Counted from the first letter of the stretch, positions 1-9,117 are shown. The stretch is 64,000 nt of DNA from Mycolicibacterium sp. CR10 (GCF_005222675.1 NZ_STGE01000031.1:265917-329916), one strand, 5' to 3'. Translations and numbers: made by a program. Notes: generated by a model from the letters alone, not told the origin.

Positions 1-1
1 G

Positions 2-883
2 ACCTCCTCGAGTCGCAAAGCGATGCTGCCGGTGTTCGAGGACAACAATTCACTGCTGTACTACCCCGTCCAGTACGAGGGCCTGGAATCCTCCCCCAAC
101 ATCTTCTACACCGGCGCCACGACCAACCAGCAGATCGTGCCTGCGCTCGACTACCTCAAGGAACAGGGCATCAAGTCCCTCTACCTCGTCGGTAGCGACT
201 ACGTCTTCCCGCAGACCGCCAACCGCATCATCAAGGCGTACGCCGAGGCCAACGGCATCGAGATCAAGGGCGAGGACTACACGCCGCTGGGCTCGACCGA
301 CTTCTCCACGATCGTGAACAAAGTGCGCGGCGCGAACGCCGACGCGGTGTTCAACACCCTCAACGGTGACTCGAACGTGGCGTTCTTCCGTGAGTACAAG
401 AACGTCGGTCTGACGCCGCAGGAGATGCCGGTTGTGTCGGTGTCGATCGCCGAAGAAGAGGTCGGCGGCATCGGTGTGCAGAACATCGACGGCCAGCTGA
501 CGGCGTGGAACTACTACCAGACCATCGACACCCCCGTGAACAAGAAGTTCGTCGAGGCCTACAAGGCGAAGTTCGGCGCCGACAAGCCGACGTCGGATCC
601 GATGGAAGCCGCCTACGTGTCGGTGTACCTGTGGAAGAACACCGTCGAGAAGGCACAGTCGTTCGACGTCAAGGCGATTCAGGACAGCGCGGGCGGCGTG
701 ACGTTCGACGCCCCCGAAGGCCTGGTCACCATCGACGGTGAGAACCACCACGTCACCAAGACGGCGCGGATCGGTGAGATCCGGCCCGACGGCTTGATCT
801 ACACGATCTGGGAGTCCCCCGGCCCGATCGAGCCGGACCCGTACCTGAAGTCCTACCCGTGGGCCGCCGGCCTCTCCGGCTGA
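2..883 (+). CDS. urtA: Urea ABC transporter substrate-binding protein UrtA (5' end missing)
   Basis: This is the C-terminal 293 residues of an extracytoplasmic solute-binding protein of the amide/urea class. The reading frame is already open at base 2, so the signal peptide and N-terminus lie outside the window. The first visible residues (SSRKAMLPVFEDNN), the segment IFYTGATTNQQIVPALDYL and the C-terminal ending with NHHVTKTARIGEIRPDG are typical of UrtA. The first in-frame ATG at 23 is internal and is not a start. It is followed 37 bases later by urtB, with urtC, urtD and urtE, which gives the complete five-gene importer order and supports urea rather than branched-chain amino acids as substrate. 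Substrate choice is inferred from sequence resemblance and gene order; short-chain amides remain possible. Confidence 0.9.
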   Translation, partial: TSSSRKAMLPVFEDNNSLLYYPVQYEGLESSPNIFYTGATTNQQIVPALDYLKEQGIKSLYLVGSDYVFPQTANRIIKAYAEANGIEIKGEDYTPLGSTDFSTIVNKVRGANADAVFNTLNGDSNVAFFREYKNVGLTPQEMPVVSVSIAEEEVGGIGVQNIDGQLTAWNYYQTIDTPVNKKFVEAYKAKFGADKPTSDPMEAAYVSVYLWKNTVEKAQSFDVKAIQDSAGGVTFDAPEGLVTIDGENHHVTKTARIGEIRPDGLIYTIWESPGPIEPDPYLKSYPWAAGLSG

Positions 884-920
884 TGCCGGGGCGAGCGGAG
901 CGACGGGAGAACAGGTAGAC

Positions 921-1805
921 GTGGATGTCCTGATCGGGCAGCTGGCAACAGGATTGAGCCTCGGCTCGATCCTGTTGCTCGCGGCACTGGGTCTGTCGCT
1001 GACCTTCGGGCAGATGGGCGTCATCAACATGGCCCACGGCGAGTTCATCATGGCCGGCTGTTACACCGCGTTCGTGGTGCAGCAGGTCTTCTCGAATGCC
1101 GGTGTCTCGCTGATTGTTTCTCTGATCGTCGGGTTCTTCGTCGGCGGGCTTCTCGGCGTGCTTCTGGAGGTGACGCTCATCCAGCGGATGTACCACCGCC
1201 CGCTGGACACGCTGCTGGTGACCTTCGGCGTCGGGCTGATTTTGCAGCAGCTCGCCCGGGACATTTTCGGCGCGCCCGCCAAAAACGTCATCGCCCCGCC
1301 CTGGCTGTCGGGCGGTTTCGAGATCCTCGGCGCGGTGGTCCCCAAGACCCGAATCTTCATTCTGGTGCTGGCCGTCGTGTGTGTCACCGTGCTGGCCGTC
1401 GTCCTGAAGACCAGCCCGATGGGACGACGCATTCGCGCGGTGGTGCAGAACCGCGATCTCGCGGAGACCAGCGGGATCTCGTCTCGCAAGACCGACATCA
1501 CGACGTTCTTCATCGGTTCGGGGTTGGCCTCGGTGGCCGGTGTGGCGCTGACGCTGATCGGCTCCACCAGCCCGACGATCGGGCAGAGCTATCTGATCGA
1601 CGCCTTCCTCGTTGTCGTCGTCGGCGGCCTCGGTCAGATCAAGGGCACGGTGATCGCGGCGTTCGCCCTGGGCTTCTTGAACTCGGTCATCGAGTTCAAC
1701 ACGACGGCGTCGCTGGCCAAGGTGATCGTCTTCGTGATCATCGTGATCTTTCTGCAGGTTCGACCCCAGGGCCTGTTCACGGTTCGGACAAGGAGTCTCG
1801 TGTGA
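921..1805 (+). CDS. urtB: Urea ABC transporter permease UrtB
   Basis: Integral membrane permease of the LivH/UrtB family, 294 residues, forming half of the inner-membrane channel with UrtC. The family motif GQMGVINMAHGEF is at about residues 30-42, and the protein ends in the usual RPQGLFTVRTRS. It has about eight hydrophobic segments. The start is GTG at 921, preceded by a GGGAGA ribosome-binding site at about 905. The stop codon overlaps the GTG of urtC (GTGA at 1802-1805), indicating translational coupling. Confidence 0.92.
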   Translation: MDVLIGQLATGLSLGSILLLAALGLSLTFGQMGVINMAHGEFIMAGCYTAFVVQQVFSNAGVSLIVSLIVGFFVGGLLGVLLEVTLIQRMYHRPLDTLLVTFGVGLILQQLARDIFGAPAKNVIAPPWLSGGFEILGAVVPKTRIFILVLAVVCVTVLAVVLKTSPMGRRIRAVVQNRDLAETSGISSRKTDITTFFIGSGLASVAGVALTLIGSTSPTIGQSYLIDAFLVVVVGGLGQIKGTVIAAFALGFLNSVIEFNTTASLAKVIVFVIIVIFLQVRPQGLFTVRTRSLV

Positions 1806-2923
1806 GGACCCTTCTCGGACGCTGGCAGACCTGGGCCGGCTTCGCCCTCGCGGCCGTCCTGCTGTTCGGTGCCGCACCGGCCCTGCTGTCGACCTTCCGG
1901 CTCGGCCTCTTCGGCCAGTTCCTGTGCTATGCCATCGTGGCGGTCGGCATCGGATTGGCCTGGGGCCGAGGCGGAATGCTGGTGCTGGGCCAGGGCGTCT
2001 TCTTCGGCCTCGGCGGCTACATGATGGGCATGCACCTCAAGATCGCCGACGCGCAGATCCGCGGGGACGACGTGCCGGACTTCATGCAGATCCAGGGCGT
2101 GCGTGAACTGCCCGCGTACTGGGCGCCTTTCGCCTCGCCTCTGGTCACACTGTTGGCGATCATCGTCATCCCGACAGGCATCGCCGCGGCACTCGGCCTC
2201 GGCGTGTTCAAGCGGAGGGTCAAGGGCGCGTACTTCGCCATCCTCTCCCAGGCCCTGGCAGCCGCGTTGGCCATCTCGCTCGTCGGTCAGACCGGCGTCG
2301 GAGGATCCAACGGGCTCAACGGTTTTCGCACGTTCTTCGGCTTCCGGTTATCGGACCCCGCCAACAAGCAGATGCTGTACTTCATCGCGGCAGGCACCCT
2401 GTTGGTCGTGGTGGCGGTCGTGCGTCAGCTGATGCAGAGCCGCTACGGGGAACTGCTGGTCGCTGTCCGCGATGGTGAAGAGCGGGTGCGCTTCCTGGGC
2501 TACGACCCCGCCAACATCAAGGTCGTCGCGTACACCGTCGCCGCGCTGTTCGCGAGCATCGCCGGTGCATTGTTCGCCCCCATTGTCGGCTTCATCAGCC
2601 CGTCGCAGGTCGGCATCCTTCCGTCGATCGCCTTCCTGATCGGTGTCGCGATCGGCGGTCGCACCACCTTGCTGGGGCCGGTACTCGGCGCCATCGGTGT
2701 GGCATGGGCGCAGACCCTGTTCTCCGAACGCTTTCCGTCCGGCTGGATCTACGGGCAGGGCCTGCTGTTCATCGTCGTCGTCGGGTTCTTCCCCGCCGGT
2801 CTCGCCGGGCTTGCCGTCCTGCTCAAGCGCAAGCGAAAAGCCCAGAGTTCTCCAGGCGAACCCGAGACCGTGCGCCAAGTCGACCCCGATCCCGATGCAG
2901 AGAAGGTGGGAGCCACCCCATGA
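1802..2923 (+). CDS. urtC: Urea ABC transporter permease UrtC
   Basis: Second permease subunit, 373 residues, LivM/UrtC family. The segment GRGGMLVLGQGVFFGLGGY matches the conserved UrtC region after the first transmembrane helices. The frame is open far upstream, from 1379, but that stretch lies inside urtB in another frame. The GTG at 1802, overlapping the urtB stop, is the natural start (VRTLLGRWQTWAGF, running directly into the first membrane helix). The charged C-terminal tail, about residues 345-373, is cytoplasmic. Its stop overlaps the ATG of urtD (ATGA at 2920-2923). Confidence 0.92.
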   Translation: MRTLLGRWQTWAGFALAAVLLFGAAPALLSTFRLGLFGQFLCYAIVAVGIGLAWGRGGMLVLGQGVFFGLGGYMMGMHLKIADAQIRGDDVPDFMQIQGVRELPAYWAPFASPLVTLLAIIVIPTGIAAALGLGVFKRRVKGAYFAILSQALAAALAISLVGQTGVGGSNGLNGFRTFFGFRLSDPANKQMLYFIAAGTLLVVVAVVRQLMQSRYGELLVAVRDGEERVRFLGYDPANIKVVAYTVAALFASIAGALFAPIVGFISPSQVGILPSIAFLIGVAIGGRTTLLGPVLGAIGVAWAQTLFSERFPSGWIYGQGLLFIVVVGFFPAGLAGLAVLLKRKRKAQSSPGEPETVRQVDPDPDAEKVGATP

Positions 2924-3759
2924 CCGAAGCGGAGGCCATCACCCCGCAGCGGGAGCCGATCGCAGGCGGCAACGCCGGAATGGGTGCTGAGTACCTCGAA
3001 GTTCGCGGGCTGACAGTCGATTTCGACGGCTTCAAGGCCGTCAGTGACGTCGACCTCACGTTGTTCCAGGGCGATCTGCGGTTTCTGATCGGACCCAACG
3101 GCGCGGGTAAGACCACGGTGATCGACGCGATCACCGGACTGGTGTCGGCGACCGGGTCGGTCAGCAAGTCCGGAGTGGAACTGCTGGGCAAAAAGGTGCA
3201 CAAGATCGCACGCGCCGGCGTCGGGCGGACATTCCAGACCGCCAGCGTCTTCGAGCAACTGACCGTGCTGCAGAACCTGGACATCGCCGCGGGCGCCGGT
3301 CGGTCTCCGTGGACCCTGCTTCGGCGACGCCACGGCGTGCTGCCCGCGATCGAGGAGGCGCTGGAGACGGTCGGGCTGACCGACCTGGCCGGCAAGCCCG
3401 CCGGGGTGCTCGCGCACGGGCAGAAGCAATGGCTGGAGATCGGCATGCTTCTGGTGCAGAACGCCGACGTGCTGCTGCTCGACGAACCCGTGGCGGGGAT
3501 GAGCACCGAGGAGCGCGAGGAGACAGGAAACCTGTTGCGCCGCATCGGTTCTGAACGCACGGTAGTCGTCGTCGAACACGACATGGACTTCATGCGCGCC
3601 TTCGCGACGTCAGTCACCGTGCTGGCCCGAGGGCAGGTCATCGCCGAAGGCTCGGTCGCCGAGGTGCAGGCCAATCCCAAGGTTCAGGAGGTCTACCTGG
3701 GCACTGCCGCGGCAGGCGTTGAGGGCATCCCGGCCGATTTTGTCGAGGAGAGCTCCTGA
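2920..3759 (+). CDS. urtD: Urea ABC transporter ATP-binding protein UrtD
   Basis: ABC ATPase of 279 residues energising the UrtBC channel. Walker A GPNGAGKTT is at residues 58-66. The signature region is LAHGQKQWLEIGMLL rather than the strict LSGGQ, which is usual for the UrtD branch. Walker B is VLLLDEPVAGM, followed by an H-loop in VVVEHDMDFM. The ATG at 2920 overlaps the urtC stop. A longer open frame from 2704 is only read-through inside urtC. The stop overlaps the urtE start as TGATG. Confidence 0.93.
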   Translation: MTEAEAITPQREPIAGGNAGMGAEYLEVRGLTVDFDGFKAVSDVDLTLFQGDLRFLIGPNGAGKTTVIDAITGLVSATGSVSKSGVELLGKKVHKIARAGVGRTFQTASVFEQLTVLQNLDIAAGAGRSPWTLLRRRHGVLPAIEEALETVGLTDLAGKPAGVLAHGQKQWLEIGMLLVQNADVLLLDEPVAGMSTEEREETGNLLRRIGSERTVVVVEHDMDFMRAFATSVTVLARGQVIAEGSVAEVQANPKVQEVYLGTAAAGVEGIPADFVEESS

Positions 3760-4451
3760 TGTTGCAGCTGATCGGCGTCCACACCGGCTACGGCCGCAGC
3801 GAGGTCATCCACGGAGTGGACCTCGAGGTGCCCTCCGACGGGGTCGCGGCGGTGATGGGCCACAACGGCGCCGGAAAGACGACGCTGCTGCGCGCGGCGG
3901 TGGGCCTGCTCAAAAGCACGTCGGGCAAGGTGCTGTTCGACGGCGACGACATCACCAAGTTGCGGCCCAGCGCGCGGGTCGCCCGCGGTCTGGCGTACGT
4001 GCCGCAGGGTCAGCAGTCGTTCGGACAGCTGACCACGGCCGAGAACCTCCAGGTGGTCGCCGACGGGCGCAAGAACGGCAGGCAGCTGATCGACGAGCAA
4101 CTCGACCTCTTCCCCGCGCTCAAGGAACTGCTGACCCGTCGGGCCGGGCTGCTCTCGGGCGGTCAGCGCCAACAGCTCGCGATTGCCCGTGCGCTCATCA
4201 CCACGCCGAAATGTCTGATCCTCGACGAGCCGACCGAGGGCATCCAGCCGTCGGTAGTCCATGAGATCGAGGAGGCCATCACCGCGTTGACCGGCCGCGG
4301 CGGCCTCGGCGTCCTGCTGGTCGAACAACACATCGGGTTCGCCCTGGAGTCGTCGCAGCGCTACTACATCCTCGAGGCCGGCCGCGTCACCTCCAGCGGG
4401 GCCGGCGGCTCGGCGTCGGAAGCCGACGTCCGCGCCGCCATGGCCATCTAG
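3759..4451 (+). CDS. urtE: Urea ABC transporter ATP-binding protein UrtE
   Basis: Second ABC ATPase, 230 residues, LivF/UrtE branch. Walker A GHNGAGKTT is at residues 34-42, a classic signature LSGGQRQQLAIARAL follows, then Walker B LILDEPTEGIQ and the H-loop VEQHIGF. The start ATG at 3759 overlaps the urtD stop (TGATG). It is the last gene of the urt operon. A 91-base gap separates it from a membrane-protein gene on the same strand, and no urease genes follow within the window. Confidence 0.93.
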   Translation: MLQLIGVHTGYGRSEVIHGVDLEVPSDGVAAVMGHNGAGKTTLLRAAVGLLKSTSGKVLFDGDDITKLRPSARVARGLAYVPQGQQSFGQLTTAENLQVVADGRKNGRQLIDEQLDLFPALKELLTRRAGLLSGGQRQQLAIARALITTPKCLILDEPTEGIQPSVVHEIEEAITALTGRGGLGVLLVEQHIGFALESSQRYYILEAGRVTSSGAGGSASEADVRAAMAI

Positions 4452-4542
4452 CCCGGTCGCCGCGCGAGCTCGCGCGTCTGCACGCGACACGCCGCGATAC
4501 CGCGGACAAATCCGCACGCTCGCCGAAGATTTCGGCAAGCTC

Positions 4543-5097
4543 ATGGTCATGAGCGCGCCCCGTGAACCCGTCATCCTTGCCGAGCAGGGCGGCCTGGTGG
4601 TCGCGGAGCAGGGCCCGGTGGTGCTGGTCATCGACCGCGGCAACGGCCCATTGCAGATCACTGCATTCGTGCTGCTGGTCATCACGCTGGTGTTCGGCGG
4701 CTTCGGCGTCGTCTCGGTGATCTACGCCGCCGCAGGATCCGCGGCGATGCCGCCCGTAGCGATCGGCGCGGCCCTGCTCGGAGTCGGGATCGTCGCCGGC
4801 GCCGCGATGTTTGTCATCGTCAAGCGGATTCGCGACCAACGGCGGCGACCGCTGCGCTCGTTCACGCCGGTGGCGGTCTTCGACCGCGCGCGCCGGGTCT
4901 ACTGCGACGCACGCGGCCAGGTGATCGCGCCGCTGGACCAGGTGCGGTTCGAGCGCCGGATGCAGCTGACTTCCAGCTCCCCCAAGTTGGTCGCGGTGAC
5001 GCCCCGGGGCACGCACCTACTCAAGAGCGGCAACCCATTCGGCGGCGGTATCGGCGCGATGGACCAGGTCCTCAACGCCGCGGTGCACGGCTCCTGA
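4543..5097 (+). CDS. Small two-helix membrane protein of unknown function
   Basis: 184 residues with no family I recognise. Two hydrophobic helices are visible at about residues 37-62 and 67-93, followed by a basic stretch (KRIRDQRRRP) and a soluble C-terminal half of about 90 residues. By the positive-inside rule the C-terminal half is probably cytoplasmic. Two in-frame ATGs, 4543 and 4549, are both possible. It sits 91 bases after urtE on the same strand and converges on hisS with 14 bases between them. A link to urea transport is possible, but nothing in the sequence shows it. Confidence 0.65.
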   Translation: MVMSAPREPVILAEQGGLVVAEQGPVVLVIDRGNGPLQITAFVLLVITLVFGGFGVVSVIYAAAGSAAMPPVAIGAALLGVGIVAGAAMFVIVKRIRDQRRRPLRSFTPVAVFDRARRVYCDARGQVIAPLDQVRFERRMQLTSSSPKLVAVTPRGTHLLKSGNPFGGGIGAMDQVLNAAVHGS

Positions 5098-5111
5098 CAC
5101 CGCGGGCTCGG

Positions 5112-6380
5112 CTAGCCCAGCCGGGAAAGCACCTCGGCGACAACGTCATCCACGGCGACATCGGCCTGATCGCCGGTGGCCAGGCTCTTCACCCCGACGG
5201 TGCCCGCCTCGAGATCGCGGTCGCCGGCCACCAACGCGATCGAGGCACCGGACCGATCAGCGGCGCGCATCGCTCCCTTGAGCCCGCGATCGCCGTACGC
5301 CAGGTCGACGCGCACCCCCGCCGACCGCAGTTGCGCGGCCAGCACGGCCAACCGCACCTTGGCGTCCGCGCCCAGAGGCACCGCGAACACGTCGACCCGG
5401 GCGCGCTCGCCGGCGGACTTGCCCTCGGCCCGCAATGCCAGAACCGTGCGGTCGACGCCGAGGCCGAACCCGATACCGGACAGGTCACGCCCGCCCAGCT
5501 GCTGCATCAGCCCGTCGTAGCGGCCGCCACCGCCGATGCCCGACTGCGCGCCGAGACCGTCGTGCACGAACTCGAACGTCGTCTTGGTGTAGTAGTCCAG
5601 CCCGCGCACCATCCGCGGGTTGATCACGTACGGCACCGCCAGCGCGTCCAGGTGCGCGAGCACCGTGTCGAAGTGCGCCTTGGCGGCCTCGGACAGGTGA
5701 TCGAGCATCACCGGCGCCTCGGCGGTCATCTCCCGCACCTGGGGACGCTTGTCGTCGAGCACCCTCAGCGGGTTCAACCGGGCGCGTCGCTGGGTTTCCT
5801 CATCGAGGTCCAAGGCCAGAAGGAAGTCCTGCAGCAGTTCCCGATACTGCGGGCGGCAGGTGTCGTCACCGAGCGACGTGATCTCGAGGCGGAATCCATC
5901 CAGGCCCAGTGACCGGAACCCGGCGTCGGCGACTGCGATGACCTCCGCGTCCAGAGCAGGGTCGTCGACGCCGATCGCTTCGACGCCGACCTGCTGCAGC
6001 TGCCGGTAGCGGCCCGCCTGCGGCCGTTCGTAGCGAAAGAACGGTCCCGCGTAGCAGAGCTTCACCGGCAACTGGCCGCGGTCCAGGCCGTGCTCGATCA
6101 CCGCCCGCATCACCCCGGCGGTGCCCTCCGGCCGCAGCGTCACCGAGCGGTCGCCCCTGTCGGCGAACGTGTACATCTCCTTGGAGACCACATCGGTGGA
6201 CTCCCCCACCCCGCGGGCGAACAGCGCCGTGTCCTCGAATATGGGCAACTCGATATCGCCGTACCCGGCGCGCCGGGCGGCGCCGAGCAGTCCGTCGCGC
6301 ACGGCGACGAATTCGGCCGACTCCGGCGGCGTGTAGTCGGGGACACCTTTGGGTGCCTGGAACGAGACGGCATCAGTCAC
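5112..6380 (-). CDS. hisS: Histidine-tRNA ligase
   Basis: Cytosolic class II aminoacyl-tRNA synthetase, 422 residues, charging tRNA-His. Motif 2 FRYERPQAGRYRQ is at 115-127. The histidine-specific region RGLDYYTKTTFE is at 259-270, GRYDGL at 286-291, and motif 3 GIGFGLGVDR at 302-311. A C-terminal anticodon-binding domain follows. The length is normal for the family. The GTG start at 6380 overlaps the stop of the upstream hydrolase gene (GTGA), so the two are co-translated, an arrangement I know from M. tuberculosis Rv2581c-hisS. Confidence 0.97.
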   Translation of the reverse strand: MTDAVSFQAPKGVPDYTPPESAEFVAVRDGLLGAARRAGYGDIELPIFEDTALFARGVGESTDVVSKEMYTFADRGDRSVTLRPEGTAGVMRAVIEHGLDRGQLPVKLCYAGPFFRYERPQAGRYRQLQQVGVEAIGVDDPALDAEVIAVADAGFRSLGLDGFRLEITSLGDDTCRPQYRELLQDFLLALDLDEETQRRARLNPLRVLDDKRPQVREMTAEAPVMLDHLSEAAKAHFDTVLAHLDALAVPYVINPRMVRGLDYYTKTTFEFVHDGLGAQSGIGGGGRYDGLMQQLGGRDLSGIGFGLGVDRTVLALRAEGKSAGERARVDVFAVPLGADAKVRLAVLAAQLRSAGVRVDLAYGDRGLKGAMRAADRSGASIALVAGDRDLEAGTVGVKSLATGDQADVAVDDVVAEVLSRLG

Positions 6381-7063
6381 GTGGTCAGACCTTCGAGGAA
6401 CGGGTTGGTGCGGCGTTCTTCGCCGATGGTGGTGCGCTCGCCATGCCCCGGTAGTACCAGGGTGTCGTCGTCGAGCACCAACAGTTTGTTGACGATCGAG
6501 GTCAGCAGATCGCGACCGCTACCGCCGGGCAGGTCGGTGCGGCCCACCGACTGACGGAACAGCGTGTCACCGGTGAGCGCGACCGAATCGGCGCCGCCCG
6601 CGTCTCCGGCCACCCGGAACACGACGGAACCCCGGGTGTGGCCCGGAGTGTGATCCACGGCCACCGTGATGCCACCCAGCTCGATCTTGTCACCGTCGCG
6701 GTCCAGCTCGGCGACCTGTCGAGGCTCGCGGAACATCGCGCCGACTGCAGAGCGCGCCACGCCGCCGAGAAGCCCCCGTCCGAACCCCTTGAGGGGATCG
6801 GTCAGCATGAAGCGATCCTCGGGGTGGATGTAGACCGGGCACCCGTAGGTGTCGGCGACCTTCTGCGCTGACCACATGTGGTCGATGTGCCCGTGGGTGA
6901 GCAGCACGGCCGCCGGGGTCAGGCGGTGGTCGTCCAAGATCCGGCGCAGCGGACCCATGGCCCGCTGGCCCGGGTCGACGACGAGGGCGTCGGCGCCGGC
7001 GTGGAGTGCCAGCACATAGCAGTTGCACGCCAACATGCCGGCCGGGAATCCGGTGATCAACAC
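6377..7063 (-). CDS. Metallo-beta-lactamase-fold hydrolase, glyoxalase II-like
   Basis: 228-residue MBL-fold protein. The metal-binding motif THGHIDH is at 56-62, and later histidine and aspartate ligands are seen in VDHTPGHTRGS, LTGDTLF and LPGHGERT. These proteins hydrolyse thioesters such as S-lactoylglutathione or, in mycobacteria that lack glutathione, probably another thiol adduct; the substrate is unknown. The frame is open to 8137, but the conserved N-terminus VLITGFPAGMLACNCY places the start at the GTG of 7063. It is the ortholog-position neighbour of hisS, like Rv2581c. Its start faces ppiB, with a divergent promoter region of about 117 bases between. Confidence 0.88.
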   Translation of the reverse strand: MLITGFPAGMLACNCYVLALHAGADALVVDPGQRAMGPLRRILDDHRLTPAAVLLTHGHIDHMWSAQKVADTYGCPVYIHPEDRFMLTDPLKGFGRGLLGGVARSAVGAMFREPRQVAELDRDGDKIELGGITVAVDHTPGHTRGSVVFRVAGDAGGADSVALTGDTLFRQSVGRTDLPGGSGRDLLTSIVNKLLVLDDDTLVLPGHGERTTIGEERRTNPFLEGLTT

Positions 7064-7180
7064 GGTGCCAGCTTCCCATGGCAGGTTCCCACCGCTGTTC
7101 ACGAGGGTCGCGCCCCGCGGCCTCAGCAACAGCTGGCACACTCGGTGCCGACTGGATCGAACGCGAGGAGGACACCGGCG

Positions 7181-8080
7181 GTGCCGACCAACGAACAACG
7201 GCGTGCAACAGCCAAGCGCAAGCTCGAGCGGCAGCTCGAGAATCGGGCCGAGAAGGAACGCAAGCGGCGCCTCTACACGATCATCGGATCGGCGGTGGCC
7301 GCAGTCGTGGTCATCGGCGCCGTCGCGGCGACTTTCGTGATCACCAACCGCGACTCCGAGACCCAGACCGCATCGGCCACCAGCAGCGCGGCGTCGACCT
7401 CCTCGGAAGCGTCGCCACTGGATGCACCCGAGCCCGCTCAGGCCGGCGCGTTGCCGCCGTTCCAGGCGCCGGAGGGGCTGGGCGGCGACTGCCAGTACCC
7501 CGCGTCCCCGGAAGAGGCCAGCAAGCCCGTCAAGGCACCCCGCACCGGCAAGGTGCCCACCGAACCCGCGCAGGTCAGCGCCAGCATGGCGACCAACCAG
7601 GGCAACATCGGGCTGCAGCTCGACAACGCCAAGTCGCCGTGCACCGTCAACAGCTTCGCCAGCCTGGCCCAGCAGGGCTACTTCGACAACACGCCGTGCC
7701 ACCGGCTGACCACCAGCGACTCGCTGGCGGTCCTGCAGTGCGGTGACCCGACGGGAGTCGGCACCGGCGGGCCCGGTTATCAGTTCGCCAACGAGTACCC
7801 GAGCGACCAGTACCAGCCCGATGATCCGAAGCTGAACGAGCCGGTGATCTACCCGCGAGGGACGCTGGCGATGGCCAACGCGGGACCGGGGACCAACGGC
7901 AGCCAGTTCTTCCTGGTGTTCAAGGATTCCCAGCTGCCTCCGAACTACACGGTGTTCGGCACCATCGACGAAACCGGTCTGGCCACGCTGGACAAGATCG
8001 CCGGCGGCGGCACCGCCGACGGTGGCCCGGACGGCGCGCCGAAGATGGACGTCAACGTGAAGTCGATCGCGCTGGACTGA
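7181..8080 (+). CDS. ppiB: Membrane-anchored peptidyl-prolyl isomerase (cyclophilin)
   Basis: 299 residues. A basic N-terminal coiled segment (1-30, rich in Arg/Lys/Glu) precedes one transmembrane helix at about 31-55, then a Ser/Thr-rich linker, then an extracytoplasmic cyclophilin domain from about residue 125. Conserved cyclophilin elements are SPCTVNSFASLAQQGYFD, the CHRL segment with the catalytic Arg, and GTNGSQFFLVF. The start GTG at 7181 has a strong GAGGAG site about 8 bases upstream; the longer frame from 6878 lies over the divergent gene. It corresponds in position to Rv2582. It is followed by a second cyclophilin gene. Confidence 0.92.
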   Translation: MPTNEQRRATAKRKLERQLENRAEKERKRRLYTIIGSAVAAVVVIGAVAATFVITNRDSETQTASATSSAASTSSEASPLDAPEPAQAGALPPFQAPEGLGGDCQYPASPEEASKPVKAPRTGKVPTEPAQVSASMATNQGNIGLQLDNAKSPCTVNSFASLAQQGYFDNTPCHRLTTSDSLAVLQCGDPTGVGTGGPGYQFANEYPSDQYQPDDPKLNEPVIYPRGTLAMANAGPGTNGSQFFLVFKDSQLPPNYTVFGTIDETGLATLDKIAGGGTADGGPDGAPKMDVNVKSIALD

Positions 8081-8086
8081 CACCGA

Positions 8087-8100
8087 GACGCCCCGGCGTC
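8087..8100 (+). terminator. Short GC hairpin between the two cyclophilin genes
   Basis: GACGCC and GGCGTC form a perfect 6-bp stem with a 2-base loop, six bases after the ppiB stop and just before the Shine-Dalgarno sequence of the next gene. No T-run follows. It could partly terminate transcription, stabilise the upstream message end, or reduce translation of the second gene. Confidence 0.35.
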
Positions 8101-8124
8101 GTCTCACAGGAGGGCGGGAACCCG

Positions 8125-9117
8125 GTGACCGACCCACAGAACTACGGTGCGTACCCCCCGTCCGACATGTACGGATATCCCTACGGCTATCCCCCGCCGC
8201 CGAAGACCAACACGCTGGCGATCGCCTCTCTGGTGTGTTCGTTCCTGTTCGCCCCGCTGGGCATCCTGTTCGGGCACCTGTCGCTGTCGGAGATCAAGAA
8301 GACGGGCGAGCAGGGACGTGGGCTGGCGATCGCCGGGCTGGTGATCGGCTACGTGGTAGTCGCGGCGACAATAATCGTGACTGTCGTGGGCGTGTTGCTG
8401 ATGATCGCCGTGGGGCGCAGCCTGCAGGAGTTCGACTACGGCCAGGAGTTCGGCGGCCCGCAGATACCTCCATCGATCGAGCAACCGCTTCCGCCGTTCG
8501 ACCCGCCGGCGACACTGGGATCCAACTGCCAGTACCCGGCCACCATCGAGGCGCCCAGCAGGCCGGTGCAACCGCCGCAGATGGGAAGGACACCGACCAC
8601 TCCCGAGTCGATTCCGGCCGGGCTCGTCACCAACCGCGGTGACATCGGCCTGGTGCTCGACAACGAGAAGGCACCGTGCACGGTGAAGAACTTCACCAGC
8701 CTCGCCGAGCAGGGATACTTCGACGACACCCGCTGCCATCGCCTGACCGTCGGCGCCGAATTGCACGTCCTGCAGTGCGGCGACCCGACCGCGACGGGCA
8801 CCGGCGGCCCCGGCTACCGCTTCCCCAACGAGTACCCCAGCAATCAGTACCGGCTCAGCGACCCGGCGATGTCGACGCCGGTGGTATACCCCCGGGGGAC
8901 GCTCGCGATGGCGAACTCGGGGCCCGGCACCAACGGCAGCCAGTTCTTCCTGATGTACGAGGACACGATGCTGCCGCCGACGTATACGGCGTTCGGCTCG
9001 ATCGACCCCAAAGGGCTTGCCGCGCTCGACAAGATCGCCAATGCCGGCGTGGTGGGCGGTTTACCCGACGGAGCGCCGGTGACCGAGGTGACGATCGAGT
9101 CCGTCCGCATCGGTTAG
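8125..9117 (+). CDS. DUF4190-cyclophilin fusion membrane protein
   Basis: 330 residues. A Tyr/Pro-rich N-terminus (1-27) precedes a DUF4190-like two-helix module (about 28-98, with PLGILFGHLSLSEIKKTGEQGRGLAIAGLVIGY split across it), then an acidic/Pro linker and a cyclophilin domain from about residue 165. The cyclophilin half closely parallels the preceding protein (CTVKNFTSLAEQGYFDDT, CHRL, GTNGSQFFLMYED), so the pair looks like a tandem duplication in which one copy exchanged its anchor. The GTG at 8125 is preceded by CAGGAGGGCGGGA. Its stop abuts the convergent stress-protein gene with no gap. Confidence 0.88.
   Translation: MTDPQNYGAYPPSDMYGYPYGYPPPPKTNTLAIASLVCSFLFAPLGILFGHLSLSEIKKTGEQGRGLAIAGLVIGYVVVAATIIVTVVGVLLMIAVGRSLQEFDYGQEFGGPQIPPSIEQPLPPFDPPATLGSNCQYPATIEAPSRPVQPPQMGRTPTTPESIPAGLVTNRGDIGLVLDNEKAPCTVKNFTSLAEQGYFDDTRCHRLTVGAELHVLQCGDPTATGTGGPGYRFPNEYPSNQYRLSDPAMSTPVVYPRGTLAMANSGPGTNGSQFFLMYEDTMLPPTYTAFGSIDPKGLAALDKIANAGVVGGLPDGAPVTEVTIESVRIG

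Noticed and set aside
50..1877. Long minus-strand open frames opposite urtA and urtB (333 and 374 residues)
   Set aside because: Arg/Asp/Val-rich translations typical of antisense in high-GC DNA; they overlap well-supported urt genes.
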